From contig WRFT01000020.1 in NCBI GenBank assembly GCA_009776385.1, positions 1 through 14,081 on the forward strand: DNA of 14,081 bases, in the 5' to 3' direction. Position numbers and translations under genes: made by a program. The notes under the pieces are model-generated. The model had not been told where the DNA came from, made no database searches, and saw only the letters and a program-made list of their open reading frames with translations. The DNA is from Clostridia bacterium (GTDB lineage: Bacteria > Bacillota > Clostridia > Christensenellales > Aristaeellaceae). This document shows, in pieces, positions 1-6,230 of the stretch. The first letter of the stretch is position 1, and each line of letters starts with the position of its first letter.

Positions 1-122
1 CATACGAAGCAATTAAACGTCAAATACATAGTGTATATGATATGGATATTATTTCCGATAAAGAATATGAAATCAAATGGAACAAGTTTTGCGATGATTT
101 GTTGGAACGCGCTTCCGGATAA
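1..122 (+). CDS. C-terminal end of an unrecognised protein (partial, 5' end outside window)
   Basis: An open frame enters from the left edge (codons in phase with base 3) and stops at TAA 120-122, giving about 39 residues ending in KWNKFCDDLLERASG. The residue mix (charged, amphipathic, with aromatic residues) looks like a genuine C-terminal helix, and this frame is more protein-like than the overlapping frame 1, which reads through with poor composition. I do not recognise the family, and too little is present to assign a function. A T-rich tract follows at 143-158, but its stem is too weak to call a terminator with confidence. The gene converges on the tRNA gene encoded on the opposite strand. 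Confidence 0.5.
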   Translation, partial: YEAIKRQIHSVYDMDIISDKEYEIKWNKFCDDLLERASG

Positions 123-168
123 AATGTCCACCGAGGCGCGCTCCTTTTTGCGTTTTTTAAGTCTAACT

Positions 169-221
169 AAAAAATCCGAAGCCCTCACCGATTGTTTTAT
201 CATCAGCGGGGCGTTCGGATT
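169..221 (-). terminator. Rho-independent terminator of the tRNA-Arg gene
   Basis: Read on the minus strand, AATCCGAA-C-GCCC (221-209) pairs with GGGCTTCGGATT (184-173) around a loop of about 23 nt, and is followed at once by a U-run (174-169). It lies directly downstream of the tRNA 3' end and has no T-run in the + direction, so it is assigned to the minus strand. The loop is longer than usual. Confidence 0.7.
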
Positions 222-231
222 ACTTGCGGAT

Positions 232-308
232 TGGCACACCCGGCGGGATTCGAACCCACGACCTACCGCTTAGGAGGCGGTCGCTCTATCCTACTGAGCT
301 ACGGGTGC
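232..308 (-). tRNA. tRNA-Arg(CCT)
   Basis: The minus strand folds as a full 77-nt cloverleaf. The acceptor strand GCACCCG pairs with CGGGTGT (G1-U72 wobble), the discriminator is G73, and CCA is encoded at 234-232. The D-arm contains AGCTCAGTAGGATAGAGC. The anticodon stem ACCGC/GCGGT closes the loop CTCCTAA with anticodon CCT, which reads AGG arginine codons. The T-arm has the standard GTTCGAATC loop. It stands alone with its own promoter and terminator. Confidence 0.97.
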
Positions 309-322
309 ATGAAACGGGCTTC

Positions 323-351
323 ATTTTAGCATATGCGTACGGGACTGGCAA
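323..351 (-). promoter_or_regulatory. Sigma-70-type promoter of tRNA-Arg
   Basis: On the minus strand, TTGCCA (351-346) and TAAAAT (328-323) are separated by exactly 17 nt. The predicted start lies about 7 nt upstream of the mature tRNA 5' end at 308. The spacing and position fit a dedicated tRNA promoter. Confidence 0.75.
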
Positions 352-432
352 CCAAGCCGCGGGAGGCACCAAGACACCAAGACACGGCGCGGAGGATATC
401 GAGCCCCTTTACGATAGTATTAAAAACCCAGA

Positions 433-2340
433 CTATTCCCTCACCCACACACGCATTTCGCCCGCTTCGCGGTTTCCCCACGCAAAATAAGGTATGGCCT
501 TCACTTTTGCCGGGTAAGCTATGGGATGGCGTTCCGAATAGAGGCCGGTATCTGAGATTTCCCGTACCCCCTCCCATGTCAATGCCGTCATACCCTTTAA
601 AGCACCGTCGTGAATCTTTTCAACGCCAATCTCCGCGTCTGGCGGCAGGCGCAGCGCCGCAAGCGGCGCGCTGTTATCGCACTCTTCCAAACAGAAAATA
701 ACGGGGCCTCTTTGCAAACAGGTAAGGCCCGCATTACGTGGTACCGCGAGGTTGGAATAAAGCCGCAGAACGGGCAGCTCGGATATGATTTTTACGGTAT
801 CCCCTTTGTGCCACGCCCGGTCGATATAGGCATACCCGTCTTTCATATCAGGCTCAAACACCTCTCCGTTCAATAACCAGTACGCGTTTCGGCAGCAGGA
901 AGGAAGATGGATGGCCAAACAGAACCTCGCGCCTTCCATGGCGGGGCTTATGGTATAACACACCGCCCCATTCCATGGATATTGGCTTTCGCATGCAACA
1001 TCTACCCGGCCCGCGACTGAAAACTGCGCGGACCCGCCTAACCACAGATGGGCGTATATGGTTCTGTCTCCCGACCCCCAGGCATACCGTCCCAGTGAGA
1101 GTATCAAGCGGGACAGATTGGGCGGACAGCAGGCGCATGCGTGCCACCCCGGACGCTGCGGCTGTACATGCTTATGGGCAGGCGCGGCACCGGATATGGA
1201 TGGAATGACCTCCAGCGGGTTAACATAAAAGAAACGGGTGCCGTCCAACTGGATGCCGGCAAGGATATTGTTAAACAACTGCCGCTCCAGCAAGTCGGCT
1301 ACACGGCCTTCCGGCTTGATTTCCAGCATCCTGCGCGCGAAAAAGCACATGCCTATGGAAGCGCATGTTTCCGCGTATGCCGTATCATTGGGAAGATCAT
1401 ATGCCGGTGTGAACGCCTCGCCGTGGAAGGTAGACCCTAAGCCGCCGGTGACGTACATCTTGCTTTCCAGGATATTATCAAGCAATGCCCTGCATGCTTC
1501 ATACAGTGAAGCGTCACCGGTTTCCGCCGATAAATCCGCCATGGCGGCGTACAGATACATGGCTCTGACGCTGTGCCCCACCGCTTCCGTCTGTTCCCGT
1601 ACCGGCAAATGACTTTGGTGGTACTCCTCATTGGTCGCCCGCAGGTCATAAGCATGCCGTGCCCGCTCTTCCTCGAAAAAGCTCGGCTGTTTCCCTCGCT
1701 CCTCAATAAAATACCGAGCCGTATCCAGATAGTCTTGCTTCCCCGTGACGCGGTAAAGGCGCAGCAGCGCCAGTTCGATTTCTTCATGGCCGGGAACACC
1801 GCGTGTCTTGCCCGGCCCGAAACGGCGGCAAACCATATCCGCCGCACGGCAAACAATGTCCAGTAGATTATGTTTATTCGTAGCCAGTGTGTGCGCGACG
1901 CCCGCCTCAATCATATGGCCGAGGCAATACAGCTCATGATTATCGCGTAGGTTCGTCCATTTTTTATCCGGCGCCTTCACGGTGAAATAGGTATTAACAT
2001 ATCCGTCCGCTTGCTGCGCTTTATCAATGAGGCGTATTATTTCATCAATATGCGCGTTAAGCGCTTCATCCGGCTGAAGCGCAAGCGCGTAAGACGCGGC
2101 TTCCAGCCACTTTGCCACGTCGCTGTCCTGAAAAACCATGCCTTGGAATTCACCTTCCGCTTCCCGCGCGGCGATGCGAAAGTTTTCAACGGCATGGCTT
2201 TTTTCCGTTACCACGGATTTATCCTCAAGGATGTCGGCTTGGTACGGCAAAACGACATCCCGCACCAAGGTTTGTATGTTGCTCCAAAAACCGTCTTCTA
2301 CCCGGACCGCGCTTAACGGCACATTTTGCTGCGTTCTCAT
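433..2340 (-). CDS. GH127 (DUF1680) beta-L-arabinofuranosidase, cytoplasmic
   Basis: This 635-residue protein belongs to the DUF1680/GH127 family, whose founder HypBA1 of Bifidobacterium longum (about 658 aa) releases L-arabinose from beta-1,2-linked arabinofuranosides using a zinc-bound cysteine nucleophile. The catalytic set is visible: HGE with Glu308 as likely acid/base, ETC with Glu324 and Cys326 as zinc ligands, and the CACCPP motif with Cys404/Cys405 (nucleophile and zinc ligand). The Glu-to-Glu spacing of 16 matches the founder. The N-terminal two-thirds is the (alpha/alpha)6 barrel and the rest is beta-sandwich. There is no signal peptide, so it acts on imported oligosaccharides. ATG 2340 is supported by AGGAGG at 2354-2349, 8 nt upstream. 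It is separated from the upstream binding-protein gene by a strong terminator, so it may be transcribed separately or by read-through. The exact linkage is uncertain, because other GH127 members cut other arabinose-like sugars. Confidence 0.93.
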   Translation of the reverse strand: MRTQQNVPLSAVRVEDGFWSNIQTLVRDVVLPYQADILEDKSVVTEKSHAVENFRIAAREAEGEFQGMVFQDSDVAKWLEAASYALALQPDEALNAHIDEIIRLIDKAQQADGYVNTYFTVKAPDKKWTNLRDNHELYCLGHMIEAGVAHTLATNKHNLLDIVCRAADMVCRRFGPGKTRGVPGHEEIELALLRLYRVTGKQDYLDTARYFIEERGKQPSFFEEERARHAYDLRATNEEYHQSHLPVREQTEAVGHSVRAMYLYAAMADLSAETGDASLYEACRALLDNILESKMYVTGGLGSTFHGEAFTPAYDLPNDTAYAETCASIGMCFFARRMLEIKPEGRVADLLERQLFNNILAGIQLDGTRFFYVNPLEVIPSISGAAPAHKHVQPQRPGWHACACCPPNLSRLILSLGRYAWGSGDRTIYAHLWLGGSAQFSVAGRVDVACESQYPWNGAVCYTISPAMEGARFCLAIHLPSCCRNAYWLLNGEVFEPDMKDGYAYIDRAWHKGDTVKIISELPVLRLYSNLAVPRNAGLTCLQRGPVIFCLEECDNSAPLAALRLPPDAEIGVEKIHDGALKGMTALTWEGVREISDTGLYSERHPIAYPAKVKAIPYFAWGNREAGEMRVWVRE

Positions 2341-2467
2341 CCAAACTGCCTCCTGTTATCCTCCATACCGGAAAAACGGCTTATCCTATACCCTATCTTA
2401 TCATTCGCCGACAGCTAATCATTCGGTTCACGAAAGCCTGTTTCCCGGAGTTCCTTCGACTTGGCAC

Positions 2468-2495
2468 AGTATATATCCTTTTTTACAGACGTCAC
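2468..2495 (-). promoter_or_regulatory. Possible promoter of the GH127 gene
   Basis: On the minus strand, GTGACG (2495-2490) and TATACT (2473-2468) are 16 nt apart, within the 262-nt gap between the binding-protein terminator and the GH127 start. The -10 is good and the -35 is weak. It would give a leader of about 120 nt. A separate promoter is expected if the terminator at 2542-2576 is efficient. Confidence 0.35.
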
Positions 2496-2541
2496 CTTAT
2501 CATCATGCCAGGATAACAATGATCCGTATTTGTAAAGACAT

Positions 2542-2576
2542 AGCAAAACACGGCCGGAACCAAACGGTTCCGGCCG
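2542..2576 (-). terminator. Strong rho-independent terminator after the sugar-binding protein gene
   Basis: A perfect 11-bp GC-rich stem, CGGCCGGAACC / GGTTCCGGCCG (2576-2551) with a 4-nt loop, is followed on the minus strand by TGTTTTGC. It begins 26 nt after the stop codon of the binding-protein gene. The T-tract is short and interrupted by a G. It divides the transporter part of the locus from the GH127 gene, and partial read-through is possible. Confidence 0.82.
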
Positions 2577-2602
2577 CGCCATTACAGGTGCCTTGCTTGA
2601 GT

Positions 2603-4201
2603 TTAGTCCGCCAAAGCGGCATTGACCTCCGCGGCAACCTGATCGATGATGGATTGATTCTCGCTCAGCCATGCCGCCCAAGCCGCGGGTACATCCTCGG
2701 CGCTGTTTTCAAAGATGATTTTATATATCGCGTTGACCGGCTTTAAGCCATCGCCCGCCGTACGGAACAAATCTCCGTCAAAGCTTGCGATATCGTTATC
2801 GAAGGGCAGCACCAGCAGATTGGCCGGATCCTTACGCAGGTCCATGAGGCGGCGGTACTCGTCCTTGGCATATTGGCTGATAGCCGGGTTGGCGGCCAAA
2901 ACGCTGGAATCCGCGAACGCGCCGGACATGACCACGACAATGAAATCCGGGATGCTATGGTCCGCGTTAAAAGGCGTCGGGACGCCGGTTTCCGGATTCT
3001 TTTCACGGATATCAATGACATTGCCCGCATCGTCCAGCTCGAAGTGAATGCCTTCAAGGCCGTACATCTGAAGGCGTACGCCCTCGGAGCTGTGCAGATA
3101 ATCGTACATGGACAGGATGAGATGCAGTTTTTCCTCGTCTTTTACAATTTCGGGGCTGAAGTAGAGCTCGCTCCATGTGTTTCCGCCCTGAACGCCCAGC
3201 AGTCTTCCATCCAGTACGGAAATCCACGCGCAGCCGATGATGTCCTCCACGACGGCGCCGGGGTTCGCGGAGACATAGCGGTTCAATACATTGTTGTAGA
3301 AATCCATACCCAAGCCGTCCCAGTAGGCAAAGACTTGATTGGCGGAGAACTGATCGCGGGCTTCATACGCCGCATCGCTGAAAAATTCTTTACGCAGGAA
3401 ACCGGCGTCATAGAACCGTTTAAATGTTTGGATGCCGTCCAGTGCCTCCGGCTGTGTCCAGGCATAGATATACTGCCCTTCCTCATTCTTGTACCATTCT
3501 TTTCCATACAGGAAGTGAGGCGACGCTTCGGACAGGCCGATGTTTCGGATGTCCTCAGGCCAGATATCCGAGTACATGACCATGTTGGGGTTTTCCGCTT
3601 GTACCGCGGCAAACATGTCATACAACTCGTCGATGGTATAAACGTCCTTAATCTCCACGCCCGCCGCCTTCGCCAAGTCTTTACGGTAGAAGATGACCTG
3701 GTCATAATCGGTAAACGGTTCGGTGGTCTCCAGGCCGCGGGGAATACTAAAGTATTGGCCGTCCAACTTAAAGTTGTCGCGGATGGGAATCATGTCCAGC
3801 ATCGCCTTGATGTTGGGGTAATTCTCCTCAAAGCCTTCCGGCAGCAGGCCAATCATGCCCTCTTCCGCATAGGCGCGGGGTTCGGCGGAGCCCAGCATAC
3901 ACACCATGGTATCCGGCAGTGTGCCGCCGTTTACCATCTGGCGGAATTGCTCCTGTGCCGTGGAATAGGAGTAGGCGTAGTATTCCACCTTGGCGTTGAA
4001 CATATCCAGCACATAAGCCCAACGCACGTCATAGTAGGGTGCGCCCTCCCGGCTGAACTCGTCGCTTGACTCCAGCGTGGGGGGCATGTCGAAGGTGGCC
4101 GTTGAGAAGGTTACCCGATCCTCGGCGAACGCCGGGACCAACGCGCACAGCATCACGACCAGCATCGCCAAAGCAACCAGGTTCCGCATGTTCCTTTTCA
4201 T
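2603..4201 (-). CDS. ABC transporter extracellular sugar-binding protein (LplA/LipO-like, CUT1 type)
   Basis: A 532-residue secreted binding protein that should capture an arabinose-containing oligosaccharide and deliver it to the two permeases encoded just upstream. The first 26 residues form a signal peptide: basic MKRNMR, a hydrophobic core, then VPAFA before Glu27. The segments FRQMVNGGTLPD, IFYRKDLAKAAG and YTIDELYDM are typical of the large LplA/LipO-type solute-binding proteins that pair with LplB/YtcP permeases. The length of about 530 aa fits that group. The only cysteine near the signal (Cys19, in VVMLC) does not sit in a lipobox, so this looks like a signal peptidase I substrate rather than a lipoprotein, which is unusual for a single-membrane bacterium. 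ATG 4201 has AAGGAGGGG about 7 nt upstream. It is the last gene before the strong terminator. Confidence 0.9.
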   Translation of the reverse strand: MKRNMRNLVALAMLVVMLCALVPAFAEDRVTFSTATFDMPPTLESSDEFSREGAPYYDVRWAYVLDMFNAKVEYYAYSYSTAQEQFRQMVNGGTLPDTMVCMLGSAEPRAYAEEGMIGLLPEGFEENYPNIKAMLDMIPIRDNFKLDGQYFSIPRGLETTEPFTDYDQVIFYRKDLAKAAGVEIKDVYTIDELYDMFAAVQAENPNMVMYSDIWPEDIRNIGLSEASPHFLYGKEWYKNEEGQYIYAWTQPEALDGIQTFKRFYDAGFLRKEFFSDAAYEARDQFSANQVFAYWDGLGMDFYNNVLNRYVSANPGAVVEDIIGCAWISVLDGRLLGVQGGNTWSELYFSPEIVKDEEKLHLILSMYDYLHSSEGVRLQMYGLEGIHFELDDAGNVIDIREKNPETGVPTPFNADHSIPDFIVVVMSGAFADSSVLAANPAISQYAKDEYRRLMDLRKDPANLLVLPFDNDIASFDGDLFRTAGDGLKPVNAIYKIIFENSAEDVPAAWAAWLSENQSIIDQVAAEVNAALAD

Positions 4202-4280
4202 TGAGTGTCCCCTCCTTTTTTATACCATACCGCGCCCGCTTAAACCGGCCGCGGAATGTTTTTGATAAACAGCCGAGACA

Positions 4281-5159
4281 TTAACCCTTTACAGCGCCGA
4301 TCATGACACCTTTGACAAAATACTTTTGCAAAAAAGGATAGACAGCCATGATGGGCAGCATGGTTACCATGACGGCGGCCATGCGCACCGCCTCGGGGTA
4401 GATTTGTTCGGCTTGGGCCACCACACTCCTGTCCAGCTTGGCTTTGGAGGTATCCACAATATTGCGCAGATACACCTGCAGCGGCATCATCTTGGCCCGC
4501 TGCAGGTAGAGCATGGGTGAAAACCATTCGTTCCAGAAACCCACAATCACAAACAGAGAGATAGTAGCCAGTATCGCTTTGCTTAACGGTAAAATGATTG
4601 ACAGAAGGATCCGCGCCTCGCTTGCGCCGTCCAATCGCGCGGATTCCTCTAAACTGACGTGGATACTGCGAAAGAAGCTGGACATGATGAGTATATAGTA
4701 AGCGCTGACCCCGGTGGGTAAAAGCACCGCGCCGTAACTGTTAATTAAACCCAGGTTACGGATTTGCAAGTAAGCCGGTACCAGGCCGCCCGAAAAAAAC
4801 ATAGGTATGAGTAAGTACACCAAAAACACGCGCCGCCCCGGGAAAGAACGCGTAATGGCATATGCCGTAATCACTGTTATCGTCAGCAAGTATATCCATC
4901 CCAAGCCCGAGATAACGGCGCTGTTTTGATACCCCAGCCCCAGCCAGCCTTGATCGAGTATGTTTTTATAGGCGCTGAGCGTGGGCGCTTTGGGAATCAT
5001 CGTCAAGCGGTTTTGGATATACTCTTGCTGTGAGATAAACGAAATGGTGATAGCGTTGATAAACGGCAGAATAATAATTGCCGCGAAAATCAACAGAATG
5101 GCCAGAATGACCACATCACTCCATGTTCTGTGCCCTAATGCGCGTCTTCTTCCCGCCAT
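4281..5159 (-). CDS. Carbohydrate ABC transporter permease (YtcP/LplC-like, MalG side)
   Basis: This is the second membrane subunit of the sugar importer, with about six hydrophobic helices beginning with VVILAILLIFAAIIILPF. The conserved EAA loop, where the ATPase docks, is seen as EESARLDGASEARILLSIIL followed by P, near residues 171-191 of this start. The C-terminus ends YFVKGVMIGAVKG, the characteristic tail of YtcP/LplC permeases. I chose ATG 5159 because GGGAGGG lies 7 nt upstream. A GTG at 5177 overlapping the previous stop would add six residues (MREGVG), but I see no ribosome site of its own. It is translationally coupled to the partner permease. No ATP-binding subunit is encoded nearby, so a shared MsmX-type ATPase elsewhere is expected from the known behaviour of such systems. 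Confidence 0.92.
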   Translation of the reverse strand: MAGRRRALGHRTWSDVVILAILLIFAAIIILPFINAITISFISQQEYIQNRLTMIPKAPTLSAYKNILDQGWLGLGYQNSAVISGLGWIYLLTITVITAYAITRSFPGRRVFLVYLLIPMFFSGGLVPAYLQIRNLGLINSYGAVLLPTGVSAYYILIMSSFFRSIHVSLEESARLDGASEARILLSIILPLSKAILATISLFVIVGFWNEWFSPMLYLQRAKMMPLQVYLRNIVDTSKAKLDRSVVAQAEQIYPEAVRMAAVMVTMLPIMAVYPFLQKYFVKGVMIGAVKG

Positions 5160-5166
5160 ACCAACG

Positions 5167-5173
5167 CCCTCCC
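5167..5173 (-). promoter_or_regulatory. Ribosome binding site deciding the start of the second permease
   Basis: GGGAGGG on the minus strand lies 7 nt before ATG 5159, within the last codons of the upstream permease. It favours ATG 5159 over the overlapping GTG 5177, which would contain this site inside its own coding sequence. Confidence 0.65.
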
Positions 5174-6166
5174 TCACCGGATACTGTACATTCCGTAGCC
5201 CACCATCTTGCGGCTGACACGATCCGCGGCAAGCAACAGCGTAAAACCGATGACCGACTTTAACAGCCCTATGGCGGTGTTAAAGCTGAAGTTCGGCCGT
5301 CTGGAGGTATCCGCGAAGCTTAACTCATAGACCCATGTATCCAAAATATTGCTGACATCATATACAATGGGGTTATACATGTTAAATATTTGGTCGAACC
5401 CCGCGTTCATCATATTGCCGATAGAGAGGATAAGCAGCACCACCATCGTCTCTTGAATATTGGGCAGCGTGATACGGATAATACGTTGAAAACGGTTCGC
5501 GCCGTCAATGGTTGCCGCCTCGTACTGCTCGTGGTCAATGCCCGCCATGGCCGCCACATAGATGATGGCGGACCAACCGGCTTCCTTCCAATAGTCGGTA
5601 AAGTACAGCACCCAACGGAATGTTCCCGTAGATGTTAAGAAGCCGTACGGTTCGCGCAGCAAGCCCGCCCGCAGCAATGCCTCATTAAGCAGCCCATCGC
5701 TGCGCAAGATATTTTTTAGGATGCCCGCCACGATGACCCATGAGAGAAAGTGAGGAAAGGTGTAGACAGTTTGCAGTACCCGCCTGGTCTTGCGCCCCCG
5801 CAGTTCATTGATTAAAAGCGCCAGCAGGACGGTGAGAGGATACTGCACCAACAGGCGTCCGCCGGAAATGAGCAACGTATTCCGGAATGCCTTGTGAAAG
5901 TTGGGCGTGATAAACAACAGGTTGAAATGCTTCAGCCCCACCCACGGACTGTTTAAATACAGGTTTGCCTTATAATCTTGAAACGCCAGTACGATACCGC
6001 GCATGGGCACGTAGGCAAAAAGATAAAGAACCACGGCGGCGGGCACAATCATCAAATAAATATGCCAGTTTCCCAGAACATGCTTGCGCAGGAATGTCTT
6101 AACGTTCATCCGCCTGCCTTGGTATGTCAGATGCACGGATATCACCCCCCCCTTTTTACTTGCCAT
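5174..6166 (-). CDS. Carbohydrate ABC transporter permease (LplB-like, MalF side)
   Basis: This is the first membrane subunit of the sugar importer, 330 residues from the longest start. Hydrophobic segments include IYLMIVPAAVVLYLFAYVP (37-54) and several later helices. The EAA loop EAATIDGANRFQRIIRITLP is at 216-235, with the conserved Gly and Pro. The C-terminus KMVGYGMYSIR matches the usual GYG...F/R end of LplB-type permeases. The start is uncertain. ATG 6166 has no ribosome site, while GTG 6136 lies about 8 nt after a purine-rich AAAAAGGGGGGGG run and begins VHLTYQGRR; ATG 6109 is a third option. Using ATG 6166 means translating through eight consecutive G. The stop overlaps the GTG of the next permease frame, consistent with coupling. 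Confidence 0.9.
   Translation of the reverse strand: MASKKGGVISVHLTYQGRRMNVKTFLRKHVLGNWHIYLMIVPAAVVLYLFAYVPMRGIVLAFQDYKANLYLNSPWVGLKHFNLLFITPNFHKAFRNTLLISGGRLLVQYPLTVLLALLINELRGRKTRRVLQTVYTFPHFLSWVIVAGILKNILRSDGLLNEALLRAGLLREPYGFLTSTGTFRWVLYFTDYWKEAGWSAIIYVAAMAGIDHEQYEAATIDGANRFQRIIRITLPNIQETMVVLLILSIGNMMNAGFDQIFNMYNPIVYDVSNILDTWVYELSFADTSRRPNFSFNTAIGLLKSVIGFTLLLAADRVSRKMVGYGMYSIR
6145..6157 (-). promoter_or_regulatory. Poly-G tract / probable ribosome binding site of the LplB-like permease
   Basis: On the minus strand, AAAAA is followed by eight G residues (6152-6145) and then TGATATCC before GTG 6136. Its purine richness and spacing make it the best Shine-Dalgarno candidate for this gene. 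If the true start is ATG 6166 instead, the tract lies inside the coding sequence. Confidence 0.5.
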
Positions 6167-6194
6167 AACGCGCCCGGTATGCTTATCCGTTAGT

Positions 6195-6200
6195 ATTATA
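6195..6200 (-). promoter_or_regulatory. Possible internal promoter (-10 only) before the permease genes
   Basis: A perfect TATAAT (6200-6195, minus strand) lies in the 64-nt gap between the GH51 gene and the permease genes. I see no good -35 at 16-18 nt upstream (AAGCTT-like). An internal promoter would boost transporter genes relative to the enzymes; this is only a suggestion. Confidence 0.25.
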
Positions 6201-6230
6201 CGTGCAACAACTTGTAAAAGCTTTGTCCCT

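Noticed and set aside
349..400. Short repeat ACACCAAG ACACCAAG as a CRISPR-like or iteron array
   Set aside because: Only two tandem 8-bp units in a short intergenic stretch, with no spacers or further copies.
224..490. Open frames crossing the tRNA-Arg gene on the + strand
   Set aside because: The translation GGIRTHDLPLRRRS is the well-known artefact of reading a tRNA gene on its opposite strand.
2873..4069. 398-codon open frame on the + strand, antisense to the sugar-binding protein gene
   Set aside because: It is a shadow of the real gene. The translation has no recognisable family and no ribosome site, and the minus-strand product is clearly a binding protein with a signal peptide.
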